Program-made: the position numbers and the translations under genes
Part shown: piece by piece, positions 1-11,490 of the stretch
Layout of the letters: each line of letters begins with the position of its first letter
Numbering within the stretch: position 1 is the first letter of the stretch
Notes under the pieces: model-generated
The model's input: only the letters and a program-made list of their open reading frames with translations
Databases searched by the model: none
What the model was told of the DNA's origin: nothing
NCBI GenBank assembly: GCA_036924085.1
Contig: JAVGWX010000004.1
Span: 12,219,954-12,283,953 of the forward strand
Direction: 5' to 3'
From: Ariolimax columbianus
Taxonomy: Eukaryota; Mollusca; Gastropoda; Stylommatophora; Arionidae
DNA length: 64,000 bases

Positions 1-390
1 TTTTTTATAACAGTCTTGAAAGTCTACAGTGTCATATTCTTTTCTTGCTGGATTCCATATGGATGAGTAACCAAAATGGCGTATCCATATTTTAGTGTAC
101 AATTTTGGTGTTCACAGTTGAGACACCTAGTGAGTTCACATCAGTACATCTGCATACAGGGCTTACACATTATTTGTCTTAACATGGGCACACTTGTAGA
201 TAATGTGACGATGAGGTGTACAATTTACAACAGAAACACTACTGGGCATACTGCTACTACTATGTATGAGTCATTACAATTGAACAAGTTATGAAGTGTC
301 AAACAGGATAATGATGACATATTCTATGATACAAGACAAATGCTAAAGGTCAAACAAAAAGATTTTGAAGGTGAAATGAATGTTAATTAC

Positions 391-578
391 CTAGCACAGA
401 TGTTATTGTAGTGCATGTAAGCAGCGATGACACTTGCCATCCGGCTACAACCACCTTTGCAGTGAAGAACCACCACATGCCTCACATTCGTGCTCAACCA
501 TGAGTCGATGGCTTTGCATATTGAGCACAATCGCTCTAGGGGCGGAGCAAGATGGTCAGGCCATCCAAATTCTTTCAC
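391..578 (-). CDS. Tensin-like phosphatase-domain exon with P-loop
   Basis: Internal exon of a tensin/PTEN-type protein tyrosine phosphatase-like domain. It follows a pyrimidine-rich acceptor (CTTTTTCCAG) and ends at a donor (CTAG|GTAATT), giving 188 nt that start in phase 0 and end in phase 2. The product begins [20 protein letters not shown], then has a KAIDSWL segment and the P-loop HCKGGCSR followed by [17 protein letters not shown]. Tensins share the EFGWPD, CSICKA and AAYMHY blocks, so family assignment is strong. The C-x5-R signature survives, but residues inside and just after it (C, S, then M, A) differ from the usual K-G-R-T/I-G. Many tensins are catalytically weak or dead, so activity cannot be assumed. 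In tensins this domain lies N-terminal and acts at focal adhesions linking integrins to actin. Intact splice sites argue against a pseudogene. Confidence 0.88.
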
Positions 579-1467
579 CTGGAAAAAGATGTAAATGTAA
601 AATGATTCCCTTTATAAATAAAGTGACTAACACACATGTGCTTGAAAGTTGTACTGCCCCAGTGACCATCACGACTTTAAATAAACTGGATAATGCCAGG
701 CGCTAAAGCAGACAAGAAAATTTAAATGTTTCCATAACCGTTGCTGCCATTAAGTGTCACAGAGATTAAATGACCGCATTGGGTGTCCAGTGACATTAAA
801 TAGAAGTGATCTTTTCACATTTCATCTGCAGTTTCTAGCATCATCCTTGGTATTAACAATATCCAAATAGAAAATGCTGGCCTTGTCTTTAGTTATGTGT
901 TCTATAATTCTTATCATATGATCAGAGATAACGAAGCAGTCTGACGTGGGCATGAAAAACTTTGCGCACATGTAGGACAAACGCTCAGATCTGGGAGCAA
1001 TATTGTTATCTAGTTGCTGATGGAAAAGGTTCTTTACCTAATGTCTTCCAGTTGATATTTGTGTTTTTAGTATTTTTCTCCTTTTCATGCGCTTGTATTA
1101 TCTACTTGTGGTTTGGGTACAGTTGTGGTACAGTTGGTCTCATAACTATGTGAGCCTATTGGAAACTACTAAATATTAAAAAAATGTAAATCTGCTGTAC
1201 AAATGAAGGTGACAGAAGTCAGGAATATAAAAATAAAAAACAAACATTTAAGGGAATTTGAGGGACACAAATGGGAAAATCAATTGGTAGTGAACCAAAA
1301 TCCTGAGATGTTCACACTTATATTTCATATTTTTAATAGTACTTTAACTTTTGTTTGCTAGATAATGGATATAGTCATAATACAAAAGAAAACATGGTTT
1401 TGACATATAGAATATTTTAACAGCTTTTTAAAAAAACACACACAAAATTAATGCTTTTGTTGCTTAC
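579..1467. other. Tensin intron, no other feature seen
   Basis: AT-rich intronic sequence between the 51-bp exon and the P-loop exon. I see no repeat family or additional exon in it. Confidence 0.5.
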
Positions 1468-1518
1468 CTGCGGATGCAACCTGGCTAGGTCTTGATTTTT
1501 TTCAGACAAATTCAGTAT
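1468..1518 (-). CDS. Tensin-like 51-bp exon (NLSE block)
   Basis: A small exon of exactly 17 codons, phase 0 at both ends, between acceptor CTGTATTTCAG and donor CAG|GTAAGC. It encodes ILNLSEKNQDLARLHPQ and joins directly in frame to VKEFGWPD of the next exon. This matches the family pattern in which an NLSE motif leads through a short linker into the FGWPD block. It was too short to stand out as an open frame and was found from splice sites and homology. Confidence 0.88.
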
Positions 1519-1733
1519 CTGAAATACAGATGGGGAAGATTTATTATTGCAACCATTGACTACCTAAACATGTATTTGGTTGGGGCATGAGTACTTACAT
1601 GTAGTTTGACAATGACAGATGGGCAAGTGATAGGTACTCTGTTATGTTCTATGTGGACATCAGATAAGGCTGATGTAGAAAAATTTGAGTGAGTGACAGA
1701 AAGACATAAATAGTGATATGATTACTGAAAGTG

Positions 1734-2033
1734 GACCGCATACCAAGACATTACAGAAAGTAGACAACTTACCAAGAATTTACAGAAAGTAGACAGCTTA
1801 ACAAGACATTACAGAAAGTAGACAGCTTACCAAGACATTACAGAAAGTAGGCAACTTACAAAGGCATAACAGAAAGTAGACAGCTTACCAAGACATTACA
1901 GAAAGTAGAGAACTTACCGAGACATTACAGAAAGTAGACAACTTACCAAGACATTACAGAAAGCAGACAACTTACCAAGACATTACAGAAAGTAGACAAC
2001 TTACCAAGACATTACAGAAAGTAGACAGCTTAC
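1734..2033 (-). repeat. 29-bp minisatellite made of the tensin exon donor site
   Basis: Ten consecutive 29-bp units run from 1734 to 2023 and lead directly into the genuine donor of the exon ending at 2034. Read on the minus strand each unit contains CTTG|GTAAGC or CTTG|GTAAGT followed by TGTCTACTTTCTG. The array is a serial duplication of the exon/intron junction into the intron. Nine of ten units keep an A at donor position +3 (GTAAGT or similar); six have GTAAGT, closer to consensus than the authentic GTAAGC. Confidence 0.95.
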
Positions 2034-2131
2034 CAAGAAATGATCTCCATGCTTTGCTTTCAGCACACGGAGAGCCTCTTTCAGGTTGAAAGAATATGTT
2101 GTGTCATTGCCTTCAGATGGAAAAGTCACAG
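2034..2131 (-). CDS. Tensin-like exon (NLKE...AKHGD block)
   Basis: A 98-nt exon following the acceptor TTGCCTCCAG. It begins with two bases that complete a codon from the preceding exon, then encodes VTFPSEGNDTTYSFNLKEAL and RVLKAKHGDHFL, ending in phase 0 at donor TTG|GTAAGC. The FPS, NLKE and KHGD elements match the start of the tensin/PTEN phosphatase-like domain, and the phase fits the 51-bp exon downstream. The donor sits at the edge of a 29-bp tandem array (1734-2023) that repeats the donor itself. Confidence 0.87.
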
Positions 2132-2139
2132 CTGGAGGC

Positions 2140-3480
2140 AAATGAAAACCAATATTATAAATTAAAATAGTTTCAATGGATCTTCAACAGCATCTTGCCC
2201 TTACTTACTCTTATAAAATTACTAGTTCATGTCCTTCATTTTGACATTTTCTTTCCAATAACGTTATATCTTATCTTCTTGTCTGTTTACATAATAATGT
2301 TTCACAAATCCTGTTACATCACATTCTCCTTATTTCACATGTTGCTGTACTTGCCAGCTTGTCTCAGAATCAAACCCGTACACCGGACGAACAAACACTT
2401 AACTAGAGGAAATAACAAATGTACGTGCAAGGTGCAGGGCTAAATGCTCAAGTGGTGGTGGTGGTTTACATGGAGCAGAAATATAAAGGTCCAAAAAAGA
2501 AACTATAATTGTAACAACACAAAATATTAACTTCCAAGGTTCTTGTTCGTTAATTCACCCATTCTGAAATTTTATGCCATTCAATGACCACACAGGTTTC
2601 CATACAAAAATAATTATAGTGTGTGTCAAGCTATCAGGGTGCAGTTTTGTTGTTTTTTTGGGCCCTAAAAAGGACCTTGATGCTGGTTTGTGGGTTTTGT
2701 GGGCCCTGAAAAGGGCAGTGAGGGGAACAGATTACCAAGGATCCCTGAAGCTATGCACATATCAGGACATACACATGTTGTTCGTTCGTAGCTGCATAAA
2801 TTAAATAGGAGGCAAAAATTCTGTAATGTCCTGCAGAATATTGTCGAACAGGTCTAACTGACGGACTTTATTCCGATGTCACCACAGAAACTCACACATG
2901 TAGGAATGTATCATGTGTCTGTGTGTTCCGTTTTGGTTAGGGTTAGGGTTTAGGTGCCCTCTAACCATGTGCCAGAACGAACAGGAATGTCTTGCTGACA
3001 TGTGCGACATCTCTAATGATCTTGGCAAACTGTGAGAGACAAAGTCATAACATGATTTTTAGCACACAGTTGGACGATGTGTATAATTCGTCTTTCCTGC
3101 AAAAACTGCACACAATTTATTTTCTTGCATGTCAAGTGTGACAACTGCAAGAAATCCATCTTCCACATACGGTGTTAGATCTCAGAATGACATGGACATA
3201 GGTTTACCGCGCGAATTGAAGACGAGCAAATTGAAAAGTATGGTGCTTCGTGTGGCTAAATTCTACTAAATTTGACCTATTATAATCCGTGGGTGAATTA
3301 ACGCACAAGTATCACTTCCAAAAATATCAGCAATTAACAGGTGACTTCTGGACTCCAGTGGGTTACACACTATCGATAGCGCAACGGCTACGAGCATCTT
3401 TGGTCACCATTAGAAATATATTTTAAATCCTACATGTCATATCCTGTATTTTTCCTCATCATTAATGCCCATGATATCTA
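2140..3480. other. Intronic or intergenic sequence without recognised feature
   Basis: Unique-looking AT-rich sequence apart from the short telomere-like run. No supported exon or repeat. Confidence 0.4.
2935..2954 (+). repeat. Short TTAGGG-like run
   Basis: Two to three tandem TTAGGG-type hexamers with one imperfect unit. Too short to suggest a former telomere. Confidence 0.5.
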
Positions 3481-3489
3481 TCAGGGCAT

Positions 3490-3840
3490 ATGCCACTGCA
3501 CTGACAACCCTCCTCCAGCAAGTTCAGCCTTGAGCTACCCTTTCTGCCTCTCTACAGCTGAGGTCCAGGTCCAAGTTCATTTTCACAGTCTCTTAGTCTA
3601 CCTCTCTTCCATTTAACATGTGGATTCCAATTCAAGGTTTGTTGGGTTACGTTTGATGGTGCTTTCCGTAGCATGTATCGTATCCAACCCTATTTCCTAC
3701 ATTTGATATGACAGTCTATACCCATTATCCTTCATAGACATTTATATGAACAACTAGAGTTTCCTCTGTATCAGCTGTGTCATTCTCAAAGTTTCCACTC
3801 CTCACAGGAAGTACTGACTTGACATTTCAATGAAACAATC
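3490..3840 (-). mobile_element. LINE 3' coding fragment (GWIGHTLRK type), decayed
   Basis: Parallels the better-preserved copy at 14600-15010 along its length, including an identical GTTTGATGGTGCTTTCCG stretch on the plus strand. It is the C-terminal part of a reverse-transcriptase ORF, with many stops and indels. Confidence 0.7.
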
Positions 3841-3999
3841 TGAACTTGGTAATAGTCCTTATTTCTTTTGATTTCCAAACATTATTCAGTAACAGGAATG
3901 CTGTCCTTGCCTTTCCAATTCTAGTTCTTACATTTAACTCTGTGCCCCCTGAAGTATCAATGGTAAAAATATGTGAATATGTCCACCTCTTCTAGTGCC

Positions 4000-4795
4000 T
4001 CACCTCTTCTTGTGCCTCACCTCCAAGCATGGCTAACCTACAAGCATGCCTCACCTCCAAGCATGCCTCACCTCTTCTTGTGCATCACCTCCAAGCATGG
4101 CTAACCTACAAGCATGCCTCACCTCTTCTTGTGCCTCACATCCAAGCATGACTAACCTACAAGCATGCCTCACCTCCAAGCATGGCTGACCTCCAAGCAT
4201 GACTGACCTCCAAGCATGCCTCACCTAAAAGCAAGGCTGACCTCCAAGCATGCCACACCTCCAAAGATGGCTGACCTCCAAGCATGGCTGACCTCCAAGT
4301 ATGCCACACCTCCAAGGATGGCTGACCTCCAAGCATGGCTGACCTCCAAGTATGCCACACCTCCAAGCATGGCTGACCTCCAAGTACGCCACACCTCCAA
4401 GGATGGCTGACCTCCAAGCATGGCTGACCTCCAAGTATGCCAGACCTCCAAGCATGGCTGACCTCCAAATATGCCACACCTCCAAGCATGGCTGATCTCC
4501 AAGCATGCCACACCTCCAAGGATGGCTGACCTCCAAGCATGGCTGACCTCCAAGCATGCCAAGGATGGCTGACCTCCAAGCATGACTGACCTCCAAATAT
4601 GCCACACCTCCAAGGATGTCTGACCTCCAAGCATGGCTGACCTTCAAGCATGCCACACCTCCAAGGAAGGCTGACCTCCAAGTATGGCTGCCCTCCATGC
4701 ATGGCTGACCTCCACACATGGCTGACCTCCAAGCATGGCTGTCCTCCAAGCATGGCTGAACTCCAAGCATGACTCCCCTCCAAGCGTGACTGACT
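4000..4795. repeat. 17-bp minisatellite
   Basis: About 45 copies of a 17-bp unit, GACCTCCAAGCATGGCT with variants (CCACACCTC, AAGTATGCC). Three units make 51 bp, so all three minus-strand frames stay open for 137-208 codons and give the same 17-residue periodic peptide. This is a property of the repeat, not evidence of a gene. Confidence 0.95.
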
Positions 4796-5314
4796 TTTTT
4801 GCTTACGGTCTTGATTTTAAACAGCTTGGTAAATATATATTTACCTAAGAACTGTGTTTACTGTCAGTATGTGATCTTACTCGACTCTTTTTAGAACGTG
4901 CTTAAAATATGTCAACTTACAGAATTGACAAATATGCCAACTTACAAAATGGGCAAATATTCAATAATAGATGTTTATGCTATAAAGAATCAGTTTACAA
5001 TTAAGTGTAATATATATGTTACTATACAAGACAGCACCATAGCAGATGAAAGTGATATGTTACAGACTTTACTGTACAAGGTTTCAGCTTCTGTGAGCTA
5101 GACTGACCTGTACCCTTCCACACTGCTTTGTCTTATCTAAATCAAAACCAAGTACTCATTTGCAACTGGGTTTACTAGAGTATATAATGGAAATATATGT
5201 TTTGCTGGGAGAGGTAAGTTCTGTAACTGCACTATCACTTAGTCTCACTATTATAATAAAACAATATACTATAAAGGTCTAACAATATCAATACACACTA
5301 TAAAGTTGTTGTTT

Positions 5315-5660
5315 CTTGTTTAATTCCCACAATGAGTAAGTTTACGCTTTTGTGCGCCGTGAAAAGGACGTTAAGTGGCGGGTTGTAGTAGCTTTCCTCA
5401 TATCCCGACCATGCTGATGAAGGTGGACCCTGGTCCTCCAGGCGGTTGTGCCATGCTTGGCTTCATCTGCATGGCACTCACTACTGCAGGGATCACATCG
5501 ATCTTCATCTCATCAGCCAGGCTGCCTTAAAAACAACATGTTTCCAGGGGATGCTATATGGAAGAGAGATAGTGGTCTTGGTCAGTGTGTTGACCCAGAC
5601 GCGACATCCTGGTAAGTATTTTGTGCCTAACTGGACTAGCGTCTCAGTTCCCCTATAAAG
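5315..5660 (-). mobile_element. Dispersed repeat family C copy
   Basis: Reverse-orientation copy of a repeat also at 9.6, 23.5, 23.8-25.2, 35.3, 42.7 and 63.4 kb. Shared marks are the 'GTGGG.ATT' end, a '..TTAAGTGGCGGGTTG' block and a block describing a short G+C-rich palindromic region. It has no obvious coding capacity. Confidence 0.65.
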
Positions 5661-5734
5661 TAGATCCTATCAAATTACATACAATACAATAAGGATACTA
5701 CAAAAGTGTTACAATATCAATATATATGGAGGAA

Positions 5735-5895
5735 GATGCCCCGTTATGGTGAATAATTGGAATGCATTGCCATGGAAAGTAGTGGAGGCAGGGTCAATTA
5801 ATGCATTCAAGAATAGATTGGTGTTTTTTTAGATCGAGTGAATATAAAAGAAACTGGTTGTATACAGACTCTGTAGAGTCTTCTAAACCAGTATA
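5735..5895 (+). mobile_element. LINE 3' end, CR1-like
   Basis: Encodes NWNALPWKVVEAGSINAFKN, the conserved C-terminal tail of a CR1/jockey-like reverse transcriptase. It is followed by a 3' UTR (AGTCTTCTAAACCAGT) also found after the longer copy at 10.0-10.9 kb. Severely 5' truncated. Confidence 0.8.
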
Positions 5896-6129
5896 AGTAT
5901 AAAAACATTAAGTTCACAGATACATAAGCTGATAACTGATGTTGATCAGGCTGAGCTGATCAATTAGAAACTACAATAATTTCCACCATATATATTCACA
6001 TTCCTTAAGTGTTTCATTTAACTGGAGTATTACAGTATTGTATTTGTAGATTTATAATTTAGTATTCTTATAATCTTTGGACACACTTCATGTCTGTGTT
6101 TTAGGACAGGTTGAACACAAACACTTGTG

Positions 6130-6250
6130 TGTGTGTGTAAGTATATGTATGCGTATATATGTATGTGTATATATTTAATGTATGTATATATATGTGTATA
6201 TATGTAAAAGGGATATGTATGTATATATACATGTGTATATATGTATGTAT
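6130..6250. repeat. TG/TA microsatellite
   Basis: Mixed GTGTGT and TATATG/GTATATA tracts with short interruptions. Confidence 0.9.
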
Positions 6251-6598
6251 AAGAGACAGCCAGAGAAAAAAGAGAGATATAACACATATCACAGTTTCTA
6301 CCACATTTGTTGGACTGTATTAATCAAAATGTGAATGGAAAAAATCTTACAGATGATTCTGTCTGTAATATGAGCAACTTCCAAGTTCAAACTGCCTTCC
6401 AACTGTGGTTTTTCTTGGTTTCTGCAAAATTGTAAAAGCAATTATGTGATAGTGATCAGACTGATAGAGCGAGCAATCATTTAAGACTGTTTTTCAGTAT
6501 GATTATCATGTAACAAGAAACAGAGAGGTCATAGAAATGAATACAAGATGATCCATATTCATTTATCCCAAATGAGCCAGCATCATTTATTCAGAGTA

Positions 6599-6630
6599 GT
6601 ATATATATATATATATAAATATATATACTA
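6599..6630. repeat. AT microsatellite
   Basis: Perfect then imperfect (AT)n run. Confidence 0.9.
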
Positions 6631-6809
6631 TAAAGTCACTTCCAACAAATTAACTATGACACTAATTGAAATTAAAACACAACAATGAAACTTTATTTCT
6701 ACATGTTCACAACTGACTCTCCAATCTTCACTCTAAACAAAACCTGTCCGGCTGTAAGGAATATGGTCTAAAACTAAACTAAAATAAACTTGATTACAAA
6801 CTACAGCTT

Positions 6810-7362
6810 TATAAACAAACAGTTACTTGATAGTGAAACTGTAACTTGATAGACGAATCATTAGACTACTTGATAGTCTAACTGTAACTTGATAAACGAA
6901 CTGTACTTTGATAAACGAACAGTTACTTGATAGTCGAACTGTAACTTGATAAACGAATTGTATTTTGATAAACGAACAGTTAATTGATAGTCGAACTGTA
7001 ACTTGATAAACGAACTGTACTTTGATAAATGAACAGTTACTTGATAGTCCAACTGTAACTTGACAAACGAATTGTACTTTGATAAACGAACAGTTACTTG
7101 ATTGTCGAACTGTAACTTGATAAACAAACTGTACTTTGATAAACGAACAGTTACTTGATAGTCGAACTGTAACTTGATAAACGAATTGTACTTTGATAAA
7201 CGAACAGTTACTTGATAGTCGAATTGTAACTTGATAAACGAACTGTACTTTGATAAACGAACAGTTACTTGATAGTCGAACTGTAACTTGATAAACGAAT
7301 TGTACTTTGATAAACGACCAGTTACTTGATAGTCGAACTGTAACTTGATAAACGAATTGCAA
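6810..7362. repeat. 57-bp higher-order minisatellite (3 x 19 bp)
   Basis: The unit is three related 19-mers in fixed order: GATAAACGAATTGTACTTT, GATAAACGAACAGTTACTT, GATAGTCGAACTGTAACTT. About nine trimers. As 57 is a multiple of 3, minus-strand frames stay open (about 178 codons), which is not evidence of coding. Confidence 0.95.
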
Positions 7363-7894
7363 TTAAATGGATGAACCGTTATGTGGATTGCCACAGGATG
7401 GAAGATTTGTGTCTGTTCTGCAACCCAGGTGATTTCATCCGTGGTTCTATTCTCGTCGTCTACGGGGACTTGTAGTGATTGTTGAAGCGCTGGATAGCTG
7501 TGTTATTCAAATATCTCACTATTTAGACGCTGGATTCTCATCAGCGATGCAAATAAATAGTATCTAAGATGACTATGTCGTGCATGTTCCTTGTGACGCA
7601 CTACTATATCTGGTTCTACCACTTGCTATTGCGAAACATCAATTTCATTACTATTTACCTCTCTCTGATACTCTGCTGAACATCTGGACTCATGTGGTGA
7701 AAGATTGTCTGTCGAAACCTCTCTCTTTCTGGGCTCCAAAAATCTATTTGCTTTCTTCTTTCCTTTTCACAGTTATCAAGACGGTTATGTTCTCGTTGCT
7801 CGCTGCCGACTGATGACTTGTTCCTCCGCTCTACACTCTGCAAACTCAATCTCAACTTGTCTCTCCGATCTTCGCTGTGGAAACTGACAACTTG

Positions 7895-8010
7895 TTCCTC
7901 CACTCTTCGCTCTTTAATCTCTCGACTTGTTCCTACGCTCTTCACTCTATAATCCTCTCGACTTGTTCCTCCGCTCTTCACTCTATAATCTCTCGACTTG
8001 TTCCTCTTCG
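7895..8010. repeat. Short ~36-bp tandem repeat
   Basis: About three copies of CTCTTCACTCTATAATC plus CTCTCGACTTGTTCCTC. Confidence 0.8.
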
Positions 8011-8654
8011 CCCTGCCAAACTCTAAAATGATTCAGGCTCTCCTAGCTCGTTATATCCGCCGCTTTTTCCAGATCTCATACCTAGTCTTTCTCCTCGAGA
8101 TTTAATAAAAACCAGTTAATGGCATTCGTCAATACCAATCATGCTGTAACGGGCGCCTAGGCGTTATGCAAGGTTACATAGTTTTTAACAATTTGCATGG
8201 CTGGAAACTAACGCTATGCATTCCAAGCATTTCGATGTCCAGATTTGAGTACATCTGTACTGGCTAGCTTTGTTAGTTTTAATTCTAGAAGAAACAACTG
8301 AATGGCTACTGACTCTATCAATGCTCCCACCCTTTCGAACGTTAATAAAACATGTCTAAAATACTATCCCTAATAAATCTACACAGCTAAGATCTGTTAC
8401 AATATATATATATATAACTTAAACATGATTAGCTGACAGATTTCAGGTTAATTCCTTCCTAAGTATTTGTTTCCTAATTTGTAATCCTGTCTGAGGAATG
8501 ACTTGCTGAAGATGATGATGATGATGTTCTGGGGCTGACATTCTCTTTGTGAAGGTACGCTTCTTTCAACCTGACATTATTTTTGGGTTATATCAGAGCT
8601 TAAGATTCATCAAAAATAGGAGTCAATGCTGCCTGAACTCTTGCACAGCAGTAA

Positions 8655-8770
8655 AATGGGGCTTCAGCTGGCACAACCACTGACTAAACAACTATGTCGG
8701 TCTTTAATCATGAGGGCATGAGTTCAAGTCCTCGGTGAGGTAAAATTGGAGGTAAAATAAAAGCCTACTC
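8655..8770 (+). mobile_element. tRNA-like SINE head, degraded
   Basis: A B-box-like GAGTTCAAGTCC preceded by a tRNA-like stretch and followed by GGTAAAATTGGAGGTAAAA. The 46.8-kb copy has the same order. Too degraded for a tRNA gene. Confidence 0.4.
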
Positions 8771-8879
8771 TGTGCAGTTGGTTGTCAATGCAGGGGAGAT
8801 CGTCCTTTATTCATCAGCCCTACACATCTTCTCTGAGCATTGGGAATAAACACAGAAAGATAATTTTACTTTATTAACC

Positions 8880-9240
8880 TCTTTTTCTTCTTTCTTTTCG
8901 CTTATCCTGTTATGCCTTTCAGCGTCAGGTTATGACGAGATCTCTACAATGAGCCCGACTGTGTGCCTCATGCACAATAGCATTCATGACCTCAATTATT
9001 TATGTAAGCCACCTATTTTGTGATCTGCCTTTGGCTTTGAATCCCTTGTATTTAAATAGCATTGCTTGTTGGGGGTTGCCATGTGGTGGTAGACTTGTTA
9101 CATGGCCAAACCATTTTAGTTGTTGCCTTTTGATGTAGTCTAATACTGGTGTTGTTCCCACTAGTCTTCTGATGTCATCGTTTCTGATTATGTCTCTCCT
9201 TGTTACACCAAATATTTTTGGCATTTTTTCTGCTGTTTTG
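8880..9240 (-). mobile_element. LINE reverse-transcriptase C-terminal fragment
   Basis: Encodes DDIRRLVGTTPVLDYIKRQQ followed by LKWFGHVTSLPPHGN and GRSQNRW, the region downstream of the RT core in many metazoan LINEs. A stop then interrupts a related tail (IIEVMNAIVHEAHSRAH). Truncated at the 5' end. Confidence 0.8.
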
Positions 9241-9639
9241 ATGTGTCATTTTTCATTTGATATTAGTGTCCAGTTTTGTCATTGATTGCATAGTGTCGAG
9301 ATGAAAATCATGTTGTATAAAGCTCTTTTCGTAATTATTGTCACATGCGCTTGCAATTAAGAATTGGAGTTGATGGTCCAATGATCTGATTTGCCTTATT
9401 GCATTTTTGTTGGATTTTAAAATTACTAAAATTAGTTCCATTAAAAATTGTGTTGCACATGTCGTCTTTTTAAACAATTTAATGAAATAATACATGAATG
9501 CTTCAAAAAGGCCGCTATTGTCACATGATAAAGATACAGATATTGATGATGACTTACTTGATAAGCATATCTCTCATTGTGAATGATGAAGCTGTGCTAT
9601 GGGTCTGAGAGACACCAGCCTACAAAGACAAAATAATCA

Positions 9640-10015
9640 AGCAATCATAATTGAAATCTTCTTTAATAGCTGCATTGACTGGTGTAAACTGCGGAGAGGA
9701 GACTAACGTTAGGTCAGACACAACATATTGATCAGACTATGCTAGTCAGGGCAGGTGAACTATACTGATCAGACTATGTTAGTCAGGGTCAGGTAAAACA
9801 TACTGATCCGGACTATGTTAATCAGTTCCAGGTAACAGGCTGTTTCATGGCAGTCTGGAAAATGATGTGGAGATTGGCAGTGTGATCTCCATAGTTGTGA
9901 GCTCGCTGAGGATCCTCACAATGAACTGCAGACAAAACAACCCCGTCCACCTTCTCAAGTATGCCTAGGGATGTGTGGAGAGTCACTGTAACCCACCACC
10001 AAAGAAACTCATCAA
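9640..10015 (+). mobile_element. Dispersed repeat family C copy
   Basis: Begins with GGAGAGGAGACTAACGTTAG, then about three units of the family's internal repeat (CTGATCAGACTATGTTAGTC), then the shared 3' block (CCACCTTCTCAAGTATGCC ... AACCCACCACCAAAG). It abuts the LINE fragment at 10018. Confidence 0.7.
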
Positions 10016-10017
10016 GA

Positions 10018-10895
10018 GTACCAAACTCAAGTACGAATGCAGTAGTGTCTCATCTAAAGCGGAAGTGGATATATTGATGTCGGATTTAGATAAAATTCGA
10101 GAATGGTCTGTAAGCTGGCAAATGGAGTTTAATGTAGATAAATGTACAGTCATCCACATGGGTAGATCCAATATGGAACATAATTATAGAATGGGATAGA
10201 ACAATATTAGAGAGATAGATACGGAAAGGGACCTAGGGGTTATAATAGATCATACAGGAAAGGTGAGGGAGCAAGTTAAGGTAGCAGTGAAAAAGGCAAA
10301 TGCAATGTTAGGTATGATAAAAAGAAATATTAAACATAGGAGCAAGGAAGTGATCGTCAAACTGTATAAAGCTTTAGTTAGACCTAGATTGGAGTAATGT
10401 GTACAGGCGTGAAGTCCTTATCATAGAAGGGATATAAACATGCTAGAAAGAATACAAAAAAGAGCGACAAAGCTGATAGTGGGATTCCAGAATTACAGTT
10501 ATGAGGAAAGACTCAGAAAAACTGGCCTACAATGTAGAAAAGAGAAAAATTTGAGGTAACTTAATACATGTTTATAGTATAATCAAAGGAACGGATAAAT
10601 TAGACTATAACAATTTTTTTTTCTCCAAATTCAGCCACCTACAAGAACAAGAGAGCATAGCTACAAATTAACTAAAGAAAGGTCCAGATTAGATATTAGG
10701 AAATATTTTCTTAGTCAGAGGGTGGTGAATGCTTGGAATGCATTGTCACAGAAAGTAGTGGAGACAAGGACAATTAATGCATTTAAAAATATATTGAATG
10801 CGCATAGCGTTAAGTGCAAGAAAATGTAAATGCAACTGGTTCTATACACAGACTTTACTGAGTCTTCTAAACCAGTAAAAAGACGTCAAGTTTAA
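10018..10895 (+). mobile_element. LINE reverse-transcriptase C-terminal half, CR1-like
   Basis: Translated segments match a CR1/jockey-type RT: an ADDTKL-like remnant, WSVSWQMEFNVDKCTVIHMG, RDLGVIIDHTGKV, KLYKALVRPRLE, ERIQKRATKLI and VVNAWNALSQKVVETRTINA. Stops and frameshifts (near 10198, 10396, 10530-10690) show it is dead. The 3' UTR matches that at 5.8 kb. Confidence 0.9.
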
Positions 10896-11209
10896 GAGAC
10901 AACTGGTTTAGGCTGTCATCTATTTCCACAACTTCTGGTCTCCATTGATGTTTCTTAATAACGGACTTGTGGCCAAGCTAAGTTCTTAACTTCACCATTT
11001 TCATTTCAAGAAACGTAATGTCTGTTCAGTGTTTTGGGCTGCTATCACTGTAATGTTGTTGCTGCCATATATCGGCTCCATGCAAAGCATAGGGTCACCA
11101 CAACAATTGCCCCTTTTACACGAAGTCTGTATATCTGAGCAGTTGCAGTAGTAGAGGTTTCTTCAGCAACAGTTTTCATGATGGTTATAGTGGTCCTATT
11201 CATTCAGTC

Positions 11210-11490
11210 CCAGGTACGAGTTGGGAGTCATTGCAATTGGTGACTACTACATATAACTTGGGAGTCATTGCAATGTGGTGACTCATGGGTACGACTTAGG
11301 AGTCTTTGCAATGTGGTGACTCCTGGGTACGACTTTGGAGTCATTGCAATGTGGTGACTCCTGGGTACGACTTTGGAGTCTTTGCAATGTGGTGACTCAT
11401 GGGTACGACTTAGGAGTCTTTGCAATGTGGTGACTCCTGGGTACGACTTTGGAGTCATTGGAATGTCGTGACTCTTGGTGTCATTGCAAT
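11210..11490. repeat. 38-bp minisatellite
   Basis: About seven units of GCAATGTGGTGACTCCTGGG plus TACGACTTTGGAGTCATT. Confidence 0.95.

Noticed and set aside
2935..2954. Interstitial telomere sequence
   Set aside because: Only about three hexamers, one imperfect; chance or micro-repeat is enough.
4157..4783. Three overlapping minus-strand open frames of 137-208 codons with MLGGQPCLEVSHAWRS-type repeats
   Set aside because: The 17-bp unit gives the same periodic peptide in all three frames; no start context, splice sites or non-repeat domain.
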